From assembly GCF_000512205.2 (NCBI RefSeq), contig NZ_CP006644.1:806001-870000 (forward strand): 64,000 nucleotides of DNA, in the 5' to 3' direction. Position 1 is the stretch's first letter. Each line of letters begins with the position of its first letter. A program made the position numbers and the translations under genes. This DNA is from Sphingomonas sanxanigenens DSM 19645 = NX02 (GTDB taxonomy: Bacteria; Pseudomonadota; Alphaproteobacteria; Sphingomonadales; Sphingomonadaceae). Under the pieces are notes generated by a model, which saw only the letters and a list, made by a program, of their open reading frames with translations, made no database searches and was not told the origin of the DNA. Positions 45,694 through 52,334 of the stretch are shown in pieces.

Positions 45694-46746
45694 TTATACC
45701 GTGGCGGCGGCTTGATGGTGGTTTTTCTTACTGATGTGTTTCATCCACCTTTGCAGCGGGCGTTCCACAATTTTGTGTACAGCGTAGGTCGAACAAACGA
45801 CGGCCAGCATCGTACCAATGTAAATTGCCTCGCCCGGAATTGCATCTCCAAAGTGGAACTTAGCGACTAGTTTGAGGCATACGCCGATGACGGGCACATG
45901 AATAAGGTACGTCGTGTAAGAGGCATCCCCCAGTTGCTCTGCTAGTGGAATTTTTACGCCTCCTCGGCGCCGTTCCCACGCGGCCATGCCAGCAATGATG
46001 CCGCCGAATGCTAAGCCGTAAGCGATGCCGCTCCAATGGAGCCTATCGATGCCATACTCGTAGCCGATGGTAAGTACCAGAAGCGCTGAGCCGATCCAGA
46101 AGCATGCGTTGCAAACTACTGTGCTGGTCCTCTGCATAACTAGGCAAGACGCAATCCCGATCATGAAGTCGAGATTAAAAGCAGCCAAATAGGTCTGGAT
46201 GGGGCTCGGGCTGTCGGTAGGTGGATAGTTAAAGGTGATGGCCGTCGTCAACATCCATGCAAAGAATACAAGAAGGCCGGCGCGCTTGTTCAGGATTAAA
46301 ATCGAGAATACGCCATAAAAGGCAATTTCGTGAAATAAGGTCCATGCTACGGCAAGAGGTGCTGTTACGTCTGACAGGCGGACTAAGAATATCGTCGAAA
46401 CCCAGTCCCATAAGCTGCTAGGAAGCTGGGTTACTGTTCCGAATCCGAAGGCCACGAGTAGGCAAAATACTGCGGAATAAAGCCAATATATGGGATAGAG
46501 GCGTGAGAATCGGGCGTACGCAAAGTTTCTCCAGCGGCTGGGTTCGCCAATGTCCCGTTCGTGGATGAGCATCATGATGAAGCCTGAAAGGACGAAAAAG
46601 AAGTCGACCCCGAGGTTGCCGCGCCATGTGATGTCTCGAAACACGGGGGTGCCCCCATACCGAGGGTCTCCCATGGCGATCGACAGGTGAAACATCACAA
46701 CGGCAAGGGCTGCTAGCCCCCGGCCAGCCTGTATCGTCCTCAGCAT
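45694..46746 (-). CDS. Acyltransferase family membrane protein (O-antigen acetylase-like)
   Basis: 350 residues of the OafA/YrhL acyltransferase-3 family: about ten membrane segments, the start RTIQAGRGLAALAVVMFH with the catalytic His, NLGVDFFFVLSGFIMM, YARFSRLYPIYWLY, and the end IVERPLQRW. Such enzymes O-acetylate surface polysaccharides and in prophages change the receptor (lysogenic conversion). Low GC like the adjacent fibre tip. The stop end overlaps the end of the fibre gene by 22 bp on the opposite strand. Confidence 0.9.
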   Translation of the reverse strand: MLRTIQAGRGLAALAVVMFHLSIAMGDPRYGGTPVFRDITWRGNLGVDFFFVLSGFIMMLIHERDIGEPSRWRNFAYARFSRLYPIYWLYSAVFCLLVAFGFGTVTQLPSSLWDWVSTIFLVRLSDVTAPLAVAWTLFHEIAFYGVFSILILNKRAGLLVFFAWMLTTAITFNYPPTDSPSPIQTYLAAFNLDFMIGIASCLVMQRTSTVVCNACFWIGSALLVLTIGYEYGIDRLHWSGIAYGLAFGGIIAGMAAWERRRGGVKIPLAEQLGDASYTTYLIHVPVIGVCLKLVAKFHFGDAIPGEAIYIGTMLAVVCSTYAVHKIVERPLQRWMKHISKKNHHQAAATV

Positions 46747-46924
46747 ATTGCCCCCGTCGCACGTCAACTGCCCGATTGATGTTGCGGTGCAGCGATCCCT
46801 TATAGCGCTCCACTATCTTGCTTGACCAGCGCTCTCAATAGCCTGCCACGCACGGCGGCTCGCCCGCCGCCGCCGTTGGCACTTGCGTCTGTGCAACGCA
46901 GCACTCCAAAAAAGGAGATCATCC

Positions 46925-47128
46925 TTGACCTCTGATATCTGGACCCTGTTCGGCCAGTTCGGTCCGCTCGGGCTGGTGATCGGCTATCTCGTCTGGCGCG
47001 AAACGCATGCCGATGAGCGGCGGGCGGCGGTGGAGCGGGAGCGGACCGAGAGCGATCGCGCGCTCGCGGCGGCGCTCTCCGCGCTCACCGTCACCATCCA
47101 GCATCTCGAACAGCGGATCGGCCGGTGA
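46925..47128 (+). CDS. Holin-like small membrane protein
   Basis: 67 residues with TTG start, placed 7 nt behind AAAGGAG. One membrane segment (WTLFGQFGPLGLVIGYLVW) is followed by a charged coiled coil (ERRAAVERERTESDRALAAAL). Position at the head of a lysis cassette supports a holin or holin-antiholin role. No family certainty. GTGA overlap with the next gene. Confidence 0.65.
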   Translation: MTSDIWTLFGQFGPLGLVIGYLVWRETHADERRAAVERERTESDRALAAALSALTVTIQHLEQRIGR

Positions 47129-47334
47129 CCGCGGAGGCGCTTGCCGCGATCCGCGCGGTCACCGGCGCGGCGCATGCGTTGCGTGACGCCTGCGCCTCTG
47201 CGGCGCGCTGCATGCCCTGCCATTCGCCACCCGATCGCGCCGTGCCGCCGGCGGACGAGCTGCCGCTCACCGATGAGGAACGCGTGCTGATCGGCCTCGC
47301 GCCGTTCTGGCCGCTCGATGAAAGGAGTGTCTGA
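47125..47334 (+). CDS. Small phage protein in lysis cassette
   Basis: 69 residues, GTG start overlapping the holin-like stop. Contains CASAARCMPCHSPPDR, three Cys in a short span. No membrane segment. Function unknown; it lies between the holin-like and amidase genes and is translationally coupled. Confidence 0.6.
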   Translation: MTAEALAAIRAVTGAAHALRDACASAARCMPCHSPPDRAVPPADELPLTDEERVLIGLAPFWPLDERSV

Positions 47335-47336
47335 CC

Positions 47337-47762
47337 ATGGCGACCCCCGCCTATATGAACCCCGATCGCATCAACCATCTCACGATCCACTGCGCGGCCA
47401 CGCCCGAGGGGCGTGACGTCAAGGCCGCGACCATTTCCCAATGGGATGTCGCGAAGTTCGGCCAGGTCAGCTACCACATCGTCGTCGAGCTGGACGGCAG
47501 CGCGGTGCGCACGCTGGCCGACGATCGCCGCGGCGCGCATGTCGGCGGGCGCAACACCGGCAATATCGGCATATGCTATGTCGGCGGCGTCGACCGGCGC
47601 GGCGTGCCCAAGGATACGCGCACCCCGGCGCAGCGGGAGGCGCTGCGCCGCCTCGTCGCCGAGTATCGCGCGCGCTACCCCGACATCGGCGTCCGTGGAC
47701 ATCGCGACTGGCCGGGCGTCGCCAAGGCCTGCCCCAGTTTCGACGTGGCGAGCGCGCTGTGA
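47337..47762 (+). CDS. N-acetylmuramoyl-L-alanine amidase endolysin (T7 lysozyme-like)
   Basis: 141 residues. Amidase_2 fold: HLTIHCAATPEGRD (zinc His), VSYHIVVELDG, RRGAHVGGRNTGNIGICYVGG, and GHRDWPGVAKACPSFDV (second His and zinc Cys). It cleaves the amide between MurNAc and L-Ala at the end of infection. The length equals T7 lysozyme-type endolysins. Ribosome binding site AAAGGAG. The stop overlaps the next start (GTGA). Confidence 0.92.
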   Translation: MATPAYMNPDRINHLTIHCAATPEGRDVKAATISQWDVAKFGQVSYHIVVELDGSAVRTLADDRRGAHVGGRNTGNIGICYVGGVDRRGVPKDTRTPAQREALRRLVAEYRARYPDIGVRGHRDWPGVAKACPSFDVASAL

Positions 47763-48196
47763 CCGGCGCGGTGCTTGCCGCCGCGCGCGCCGCGGCCACG
47801 CTCGCCGTTCGGCACTGGCCGTGGGTGCTCGCCGGCACCCTCGTCGCCGCGCTGGCGCTGGCGCTGCTGCTGGCGCGCGGCGAGGCGCGGCGGTGGCAGG
47901 GCGTCGCGGCGGATCGCGACGCTGCGCTGGCCGCCGAACGCGCCGGCCATGCCGTCTCGCGCGCGTCCGTCGCCACGCTCGAGGCGGCGCTCGCCGAGAG
48001 CAATGCGCAAAGCCATGCGCGAGCGGACGCGCTTGCGGCGGCGCGTGCTGCAGCTGCAGCCGCGGATGTCGCGGCCGATGCGCGCTGGCAGGGCACCGCG
48101 GCGCAGGTCGCGCGCCTGCGGGCGCTCGCCGCGCAGCCGGCGCTGCCCGGTTGCGCGGTATCGAAGGCGCTGATCGACGCGCTGGAGGGGCTGTGA
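47759..48196 (+). CDS. i-spanin (Rz-like)
   Basis: 145 residues, GTG start overlapping the amidase stop. One N-terminal membrane anchor (WPWVLAGTLVAALALALLLA), then a periplasmic Ala-rich coiled coil (RWQGVAADRDAALAAERAGH) ending with a Cys (LPGCAVSKALIDALEGL). The layout is that of an inner-membrane spanin that fuses inner and outer membranes in lysis. Partner gene follows with a one-base overlap. Confidence 0.75.
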   Translation: MTGAVLAAARAAATLAVRHWPWVLAGTLVAALALALLLARGEARRWQGVAADRDAALAAERAGHAVSRASVATLEAALAESNAQSHARADALAAARAAAAAADVAADARWQGTAAQVARLRALAAQPALPGCAVSKALIDALEGL

Positions 48197-48489
48197 TGCG
48201 GCGCCTGATGAACCGCACCGCGGCGCTCGCCGGCCTGTCGCTGCTCGCCGGCTGTTCTTCCACGCCGCCGCCCGCGGTCGCGGTGCGCACGGTGGAGGTC
48301 GTGCGGGAGGTTCAGCGGCCTTGCCCGGTCACGCCACCGCCGCGTCCGGCGCCGCTCGACCGGCCGCTGCTCGCGGATGCGGCTGCGCTGGCCGCGCTTC
48401 TCGGCGCGCGGCTTGCCGAATGGGCGGGGCCCGGCGGCTATGGCGAACGCGCCGATGCCGCGCTGATGCTGTGTACGGGAGGCCGCTGA
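48196..48489 (+). CDS. o-spanin (Rz1-like) lipoprotein
   Basis: 97 residues. The leader ends in LSLLAGCSS (lipobox). A Pro-rich part (CPVTPPPRPAPLDRPL) follows, as in Rz1-type outer-membrane spanins. It overlaps the i-spanin stop by one base. Last gene of the lysis cassette. Confidence 0.75.
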   Translation: MRRLMNRTAALAGLSLLAGCSSTPPPAVAVRTVEVVREVQRPCPVTPPPRPAPLDRPLLADAAALAALLGARLAEWAGPGGYGERADAALMLCTGGR

Positions 48490-48576
48490 TCGCGATTCGC
48501 ATCGCCCGGGTGGGGCTGGCCTGGAACAACGCTTGCCTGGAACAAAGCCTGCCTGGAACAAGGGGGGGGTCGCGGC

Positions 48577-48780
48577 TCAGGCCGCGGCATCCCCCTTGCC
48601 GCGCGCCTCCGCCTGTCGCGCATGGGCCCGTTTCTCGTCGACGCTCGGCTCGCGCCAGCCATCGATCGCACGGATCAGCGGCGTGCCGCAGCGCTTGCAT
48701 ATCGTCCAATAGTCTTCGCCGTCATGGCGTGCGCCGCCTCGATCGGGCTTATGCCCGCGCAGCTTGCACATGATGCCCAT
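48577..48780 (-). CDS. Small Cys-containing protein, paralogue of 40294-40584
   Basis: 67 residues from MGIMCKLRGHKPDRGG. The core has DYWTICKRCGTPLIRAIDGW and REPSVDE, with one upstream Cys and a CxxC pair suggesting a zinc knuckle. The same layout occurs at 40294-40584. It lies behind the spanin genes on the opposite strand. Starts at 48801 and 48771 are possible alternatives. Confidence 0.65.
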   Translation of the reverse strand: MGIMCKLRGHKPDRGGARHDGEDYWTICKRCGTPLIRAIDGWREPSVDEKRAHARQAEARGKGDAAA

Positions 48781-48965
48781 ACTGTCCCCCCGGGCCAGCA
48801 CCCTTATCGTGTGGTGTGTTGCGACCTAATCCGAGGGCGGATGACGTGTCAGGTGAAAAGTTGACACTCTTGATCGACGTTTATCCAATGGTTCCGGCGC
48901 GCCCGGCCTGCTCCGATCGCTTGACCGCCGCAGCCTCGCGGCGCATAGCCGCGCTCCCGCAGCGC

Positions 48966-49003
48966 GGGCGCTTAGCTCAGTTGGTAGAGCATCTCGTTTA
49001 CAC
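48966..49003 (+). tRNA. 5' half of tRNA-Val(UAC), truncated at the anticodon loop
   Basis: The acceptor strand GGGCGCT, D-arm GCTC AGTTGGTA GAGC and anticodon stem/loop TCTCG TTTACAC are perfect tRNA sequence with anticodon TAC. After 49003 the sequence (GGTGACGCG...) neither pairs with the anticodon stem nor supplies a T-arm. The integrase gene ends 36 bp away, so this is probably the attachment junction of the right-hand prophage. A TTGACA about 100 bp upstream may be the promoter. Confidence 0.75.
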
Positions 49004-49038
49004 GGTGACGCGCTATGGTGCTGTGAGCCGCACATATC

Positions 49039-50094
49039 CTAGGCTTTCTTGCGTTCGCTGCTGGGAATTTCGGGAATATTCCGGGATTCCGACTCATCCA
49101 GCGCGTTTCTGACATCCTCATCCAGCACGTGGGCGTACCGGAGCGTCGTCTTGATATTGGTATGCTGGAGGGCCTTCTGAGCCGCGGCCAGCGAGCCGGT
49201 GGCGCGGACGATGCGAGTGCCCCGCGTGTGGCGCAAGTCGTGAAAGCGAAACCCCTCGATCGCCGCCGCTGCCTTGGCGGCCGCCCACACGCCGCGTATG
49301 GCGGTCGCGGTCATTGGGTAGCGCTCGCCTTTGCGCCGCTTCTCGCGCGACTTCTGGCAGACATAGGTGAATACGAATGCGCCGGCCTTGGGCTGGTTCT
49401 TGATGATCGCGATGAGCGTCGCGGTAAGCGGCCGACGCACGACATCGCCACCCTTGATCCTGGTCGTCGCTTGCATCGTGGTGAAATCGCAATCTGCCCA
49501 GCGAAGGCCCAGCACCTCGCTACGCCGCCAGCCGGATTTCAAAGCGAAGTCGCACACATCAACAAGATCGGCCCGGATCTCGGCGAACAGCCTCGGCTCT
49601 TCCTCAAGCGACAGTTCCCGCGGCGCCTTCTTCGGTACGCGGAGCATCAGCGCACGCCAGTCCGGCATTTCGCCAACATCGAAGCGAGCCTTGGCGGCGC
49701 GACGCCACATTGCCCTGCAAACCTCGACCTCACGATTGATCGTCGCGTTCGATCTGGTGCTGCGCCGCTTGGCGAAATAGCGCTGGATGTCGATTTGAGA
49801 GACCTCCGACAGAAACCGGCTCTTGCCCAGTCCCTTCACCATATCGTTCAGCATATATCGGGTTGTCGGCCAGCTTGGCTGCGTCTCGGCGTGGTCCTGA
49901 TATAGCCCGGCCGCGTCATCTACGGTGATCGGCTCGCGCTTGTTCGGCGGCTCTTTCGCCTTCGCCCGCTCCTGGGCTTCGACAATCAAGGCCTCTGATT
50001 TTTTGGCCTTGCCTGTCGAGCCGTAAAAGCGACGACCTTTGATGACGAAGTCGTATTGCCAATACGGCGAGTTTTTGGACCGGTAGACGGACAT
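49039..50094 (-). CDS. int: Phage tyrosine integrase
   Basis: 351 residues. An N-terminal SAM-like core-binding domain (ITVDDAAGLYQDHAETQPSW...TINREVEVCRAMWRRA) precedes the catalytic domain: Arg in SGWRRSEVLGLRW, HDLRHTRGT with His and Arg, and the nucleophile Tyr in TLRYAHV. It catalyses recombination between the phage and host attachment sites. The gene's end lies next to the tRNA-Val half; it is read toward the attachment site and overlaps the Xis-like gene by 109 nt. Confidence 0.93.
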   Translation of the reverse strand: MSVYRSKNSPYWQYDFVIKGRRFYGSTGKAKKSEALIVEAQERAKAKEPPNKREPITVDDAAGLYQDHAETQPSWPTTRYMLNDMVKGLGKSRFLSEVSQIDIQRYFAKRRSTRSNATINREVEVCRAMWRRAAKARFDVGEMPDWRALMLRVPKKAPRELSLEEEPRLFAEIRADLVDVCDFALKSGWRRSEVLGLRWADCDFTTMQATTRIKGGDVVRRPLTATLIAIIKNQPKAGAFVFTYVCQKSREKRRKGERYPMTATAIRGVWAAAKAAAAIEGFRFHDLRHTRGTRIVRATGSLAAAQKALQHTNIKTTLRYAHVLDEDVRNALDESESRNIPEIPSSERKKA

Positions 50095-50264
50095 GCTGGC
50101 TGATCCTGACGGGCGCGTTCGATGAAGGATTCGAGATCGGAAATCGTGTACCTCACGGCACGACCGATCAAGACGTATGGCAGGCGGCCGGCATGGCGCT
50201 CCTTGCGCAGCGTGCGCGAGCAGAGCCGGAGCCGCTCAGCAGCTTCGTCTTCGGTAAGGAGCAT
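49986..50264 (-). CDS. Excisionase-like helix-turn-helix protein
   Basis: 92 residues. MLLTEDEAAERLRLCSRTLRKERHAGRLPYVLIGRAVRYTISDLESFI is a MerR-like winged helix of the Xis/AlpA type. It probably directs excision together with the integrase. The start at 50264 follows GGGAGAGG. The C-terminal 35 residues overlap the integrase start in another frame and are not conserved-looking. Confidence 0.8.
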   Translation of the reverse strand: MLLTEDEAAERLRLCSRTLRKERHAGRLPYVLIGRAVRYTISDLESFIERARQDQPACPSTGPKTRRIGNTTSSSKVVAFTARQARPKNQRP

Positions 50265-50278
50265 CGCCTCTCCCACGG

Positions 50279-50536
50279 TTATTCCTCCAGTGCTGCGGTG
50301 ATCATGGCGCGCCAGATATTGTAGAGGCGCGTCCGCTTCCCGCCATGTGTGCGGTTCTTTCCAAGCGCCGGATGGCATTTAATGCATCCGAGCGAAGCAC
50401 CGCGCGTGAGAGACCCGGTCTCGACTGACTTCTCCGTTCCGCAGTCGCAGCGGCAATGCCAGCGGCGATTTCCCGCATAAGAGATCGCAGTCCAGCGCCC
50501 GAAGCGGCTGCCCGAAAGTTCAGCCCTCGCGGTCAT
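50279..50536 (-). CDS. Short HNH/AP2-associated phage protein, truncated type
   Basis: 85 residues. RFGRWTAISYAGNRRWHCRCDCGTEKSV..SLTRGASLGCIKC..THGGKRTRLYNIWRAMI matches the N-terminal zinc part of many phage HNH homing-nuclease-like proteins. Those normally continue with RCYNP...YG and an HNH core; here the protein stops 8 residues after IWRAM. It is probably a remnant or a stand-alone zinc module. Confidence 0.6.
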   Translation of the reverse strand: MTARAELSGSRFGRWTAISYAGNRRWHCRCDCGTEKSVETGSLTRGASLGCIKCHPALGKNRTHGGKRTRLYNIWRAMITAALEE

Positions 50537-51206
50537 CTATGTTTCCCTTCACTACGTTAAATTCGACCACTGCCACCCACGGGTTGGCATCCCAGGCGCC
50601 GGCGCCGTGCAGGCTGTTCCAGAGATGGCGGTAGGCTGCCGGGGGCGAGAGCCACAGGTGTTCGTGGTGCGGCTCGGGCCAGCGCCAGAACTCCTCGATC
50701 GCTTTGGACGCGAGCGTCAGACCTTCGGCGATGGCATCGCCGCGGCTGATCGCCTGCAGCGGCTGGCACCGGACATCCTCGACGATCAGCGTGAGGCGCG
50801 ACGCCCAGCGCGGCATGTGCCTGCCCTGCCGGTGCCGACCGCGGCGGTCGCCGTCGGCTTCGCCCCAGTTCATCGTCGCATCGTCGGCGATGTAGAGCAC
50901 CGGCTCGTCGCCGCCCATTTCGCTTGGCGCGAGATCGTCATAGGCGGGCGTGCTCCGCCAATGCTCGCGGACGTAGAGGCGGTCACCAACAGAGAAGCGC
51001 TGATCCTTGGCGATTTCCGCGCCGAACCGAACAGGGTCGGCCCAGCGGGCATAGCCGCCCCAGCTCCAGCCCGCGCCGAAGGTCGGGCCGGCGACAACCT
51101 CCGGCTCCCATATCGGCTGAGGGTTGATCACCCGCCGCGTCTGCGTCTTGCGCCCGGCCAGCAGCGCGCGCACCATCGGCGCGGAGAAGATGATGGGGCG
51201 ATCCAT
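50520..51206 (-). CDS. ASCH-like phage protein
   Basis: 228 residues. IFSAPMVRALLAGRKTQTRRVINP, the RFSVGDRLYVREHWR motif and RLTLIVEDVRCQPLQAISRGDAIAEG are typical of phage proteins with a PUA/ASCH-type fold that may bind RNA or modified nucleotides. Length is normal. The stop is 17 bp inside the HNH-like start. It belongs to the leftward early operon. Confidence 0.75.
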   Translation of the reverse strand: MDRPIIFSAPMVRALLAGRKTQTRRVINPQPIWEPEVVAGPTFGAGWSWGGYARWADPVRFGAEIAKDQRFSVGDRLYVREHWRSTPAYDDLAPSEMGGDEPVLYIADDATMNWGEADGDRRGRHRQGRHMPRWASRLTLIVEDVRCQPLQAISRGDAIAEGLTLASKAIEEFWRWPEPHHEHLWLSPPAAYRHLWNSLHGAGAWDANPWVAVVEFNVVKGNIDDREG

Positions 51207-51514
51207 CAGTTCGATTCCCGCGCAGCCACGATCTTGCCGCCGGCGACGTCAACGCCGCGATCCGTCAGGGCCTTCGTCCACAGCGCGCGCATCTCGTCGG
51301 AACAGTGCGCCATGGCATCGATCCACGTCGGTGCCCGGCCGTGTTCCGCCTGGAAGCGGATGCTGTAAAAGATGCTCTGCGCGTTGTGCGGAAGGTGCGG
51401 CTCATGCGCGGTGGCGCAGGTCTCGCACGCTCCCTCGCGCGCAGGCATCATGAACATAGAGCCTGCGGGCTGACCGTTCTGATCCTGCATAGGAAGCTGA
51501 ATTGGCTTGCGCAT
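51206..51514 (-). CDS. Hypothetical phage protein
   Basis: 102 residues from MRKPIQLPMQDQNGQPAG. GACETCATAHEPHLPHNAQSI has two Cys and two His, possibly a metal site; later SIRFQAEHGRAPTWIDAMAHCSDEMR. No family recognised. One-base overlaps with both neighbours show translational coupling. The longer frame to 51724 is a shadow of the next gene. Confidence 0.65.
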   Translation of the reverse strand: MRKPIQLPMQDQNGQPAGSMFMMPAREGACETCATAHEPHLPHNAQSIFYSIRFQAEHGRAPTWIDAMAHCSDEMRALWTKALTDRGVDVAGGKIVAARESN

Positions 51515-52011
51515 CAAACGGCCCTCCTCATGAACTTCTCTTTCCATGCGATCTTGAGCGCGCCGATGACGCGTTCGCCCGGCCGAATGGTGAAACCGAA
51601 ATCCCGCTCGACGGCGGGGCCGCCGATCAACGAAGACAGGATACTGAAACCGCCCGGCATCGGCTCGAGGCGATCCTCCTGACCTCGAAGGTGCGGGCAG
51701 ACCGTGAGCGCGAAGTCTGCGCATCGGCGGTGCACCGGCGCCTCAGTCGTCATGAACCAGCCTTCGCGGACCTCGCCGAGTTGGAACCACCAGCGATCCC
51801 CTTCGGGCGCCTTCTCACCGCAGACGGTGCAGCGCATCTCCGCGATTGAGCGGCGCTGGCGCACCTGATGCGGCTTGGCAAAGATCGGGCGGCCGACCCC
51901 GGGCGTGTGTGGCATCCACATCGCCCGGCGCATTCCAACCCAACGGCAAGGCCGGATTTCGTAGTGCTCTTCCGACGACCAGCTGGCGTTCCAAGGGACG
52001 GCGATGTTCAT
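51514..52011 (-). CDS. Zinc-binding-like hypothetical phage protein
   Basis: 165 residues from MNIAVPWNASWSSEEHYE. The middle EMRCTVCGEKAPEGDRWWFQLGE with later HRRCADFALTVCPH looks like a treble-clef or HNH-like zinc fold. No family assigned. Overlaps the DUF5131-like gene by 4 bp (ATGA). Confidence 0.65.
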   Translation of the reverse strand: MNIAVPWNASWSSEEHYEIRPCRWVGMRRAMWMPHTPGVGRPIFAKPHQVRQRRSIAEMRCTVCGEKAPEGDRWWFQLGEVREGWFMTTEAPVHRRCADFALTVCPHLRGQEDRLEPMPGGFSILSSLIGGPAVERDFGFTIRPGERVIGALKIAWKEKFMRRAV

Positions 52012-52334
52012 GCCGGCACCCCGTTGTGCTCGACCCCGTCCAGCAGGCGGCCGGCAACCTTCTTGTCGACCGGCGAGACGCGAACGACCCGCTCCCCGTG
52101 GAAGCCCTGACCGCCCGCGAGGTTGAGCCACTGACCATTCGGCGTGGCGCGCTCGACCTCGCCGCACCGGCGCCAGTCCGGATCCTCGGCGTCGCGGTCG
52201 TAGACCGGCTTCCAGTTGCCCCACTGCTTGAAGAAATAGGCGATGCCGTTCGCCGCGCAGAAGTCGCGCGTCGCACGCTGCCAATCGGGATGGTTCGGCC
52301 GCGCGTCGGCCCGGGTGGTGATGCGGCGGATCAT
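52008..52334 (-). CDS. Gp37/Gp68 (DUF5131)-like protein, C-terminal portion only
   Basis: 108 residues. HPDWQRATRDFCAANGIAYFFKQWGNWKP matches the C-terminal part of the phage Gp37/Gp68 (DUF5131) family. The N-terminal ~150 residues with the radical-SAM-like Cys cluster are absent. The ATGA overlap with the methyltransferase shows the short form is a deliberate coupled gene rather than a cut. Function unknown. Confidence 0.65.
   Translation of the reverse strand: MIRRITTRADARPNHPDWQRATRDFCAANGIAYFFKQWGNWKPVYDRDAEDPDWRRCGEVERATPNGQWLNLAGGQGFHGERVVRVSPVDKKVAGRLLDGVEHNGVPA

Larger units (their letters stand above)
41286..45715 (+). pseudogene. Tail fibre / receptor-binding protein interrupted by IS5-type element
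   Basis: The N-terminal part (SFTGPLATNGVTTDFPFAFQ, FENGSRWLAGPVNEANDRAALRDLKLQAE) is a T7-type fibre attachment domain. The distal part is low GC and contains WITDGVPNSSMQQW and DTYHPPNTIDGN, which might be Ser and Asp/His blocks of an SGNH-like deacetylase (inference). An IS at 43579-44923 splits it. Joining 41286-43578 to 44928-45715 gives an uninterrupted 1,026-residue frame, so the insertion is simple and recent. At present the frame runs into the transposase and stops at 44783. Confidence 0.85.

Noticed and set aside
41286-45715. Diversity-generating retroelement acting on the fibre, as in BPP-1
   Set aside because: No reverse transcriptase, no template repeat and no Avd-like gene in the window.
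22312-48489. Gene transfer agent of the Rhodobacter type
   Set aside because: The capsid, tail tubular and internal proteins are podovirus (short tail) type; no siphovirus-like tail tape measure, terminase or portal typical of that agent was seen.
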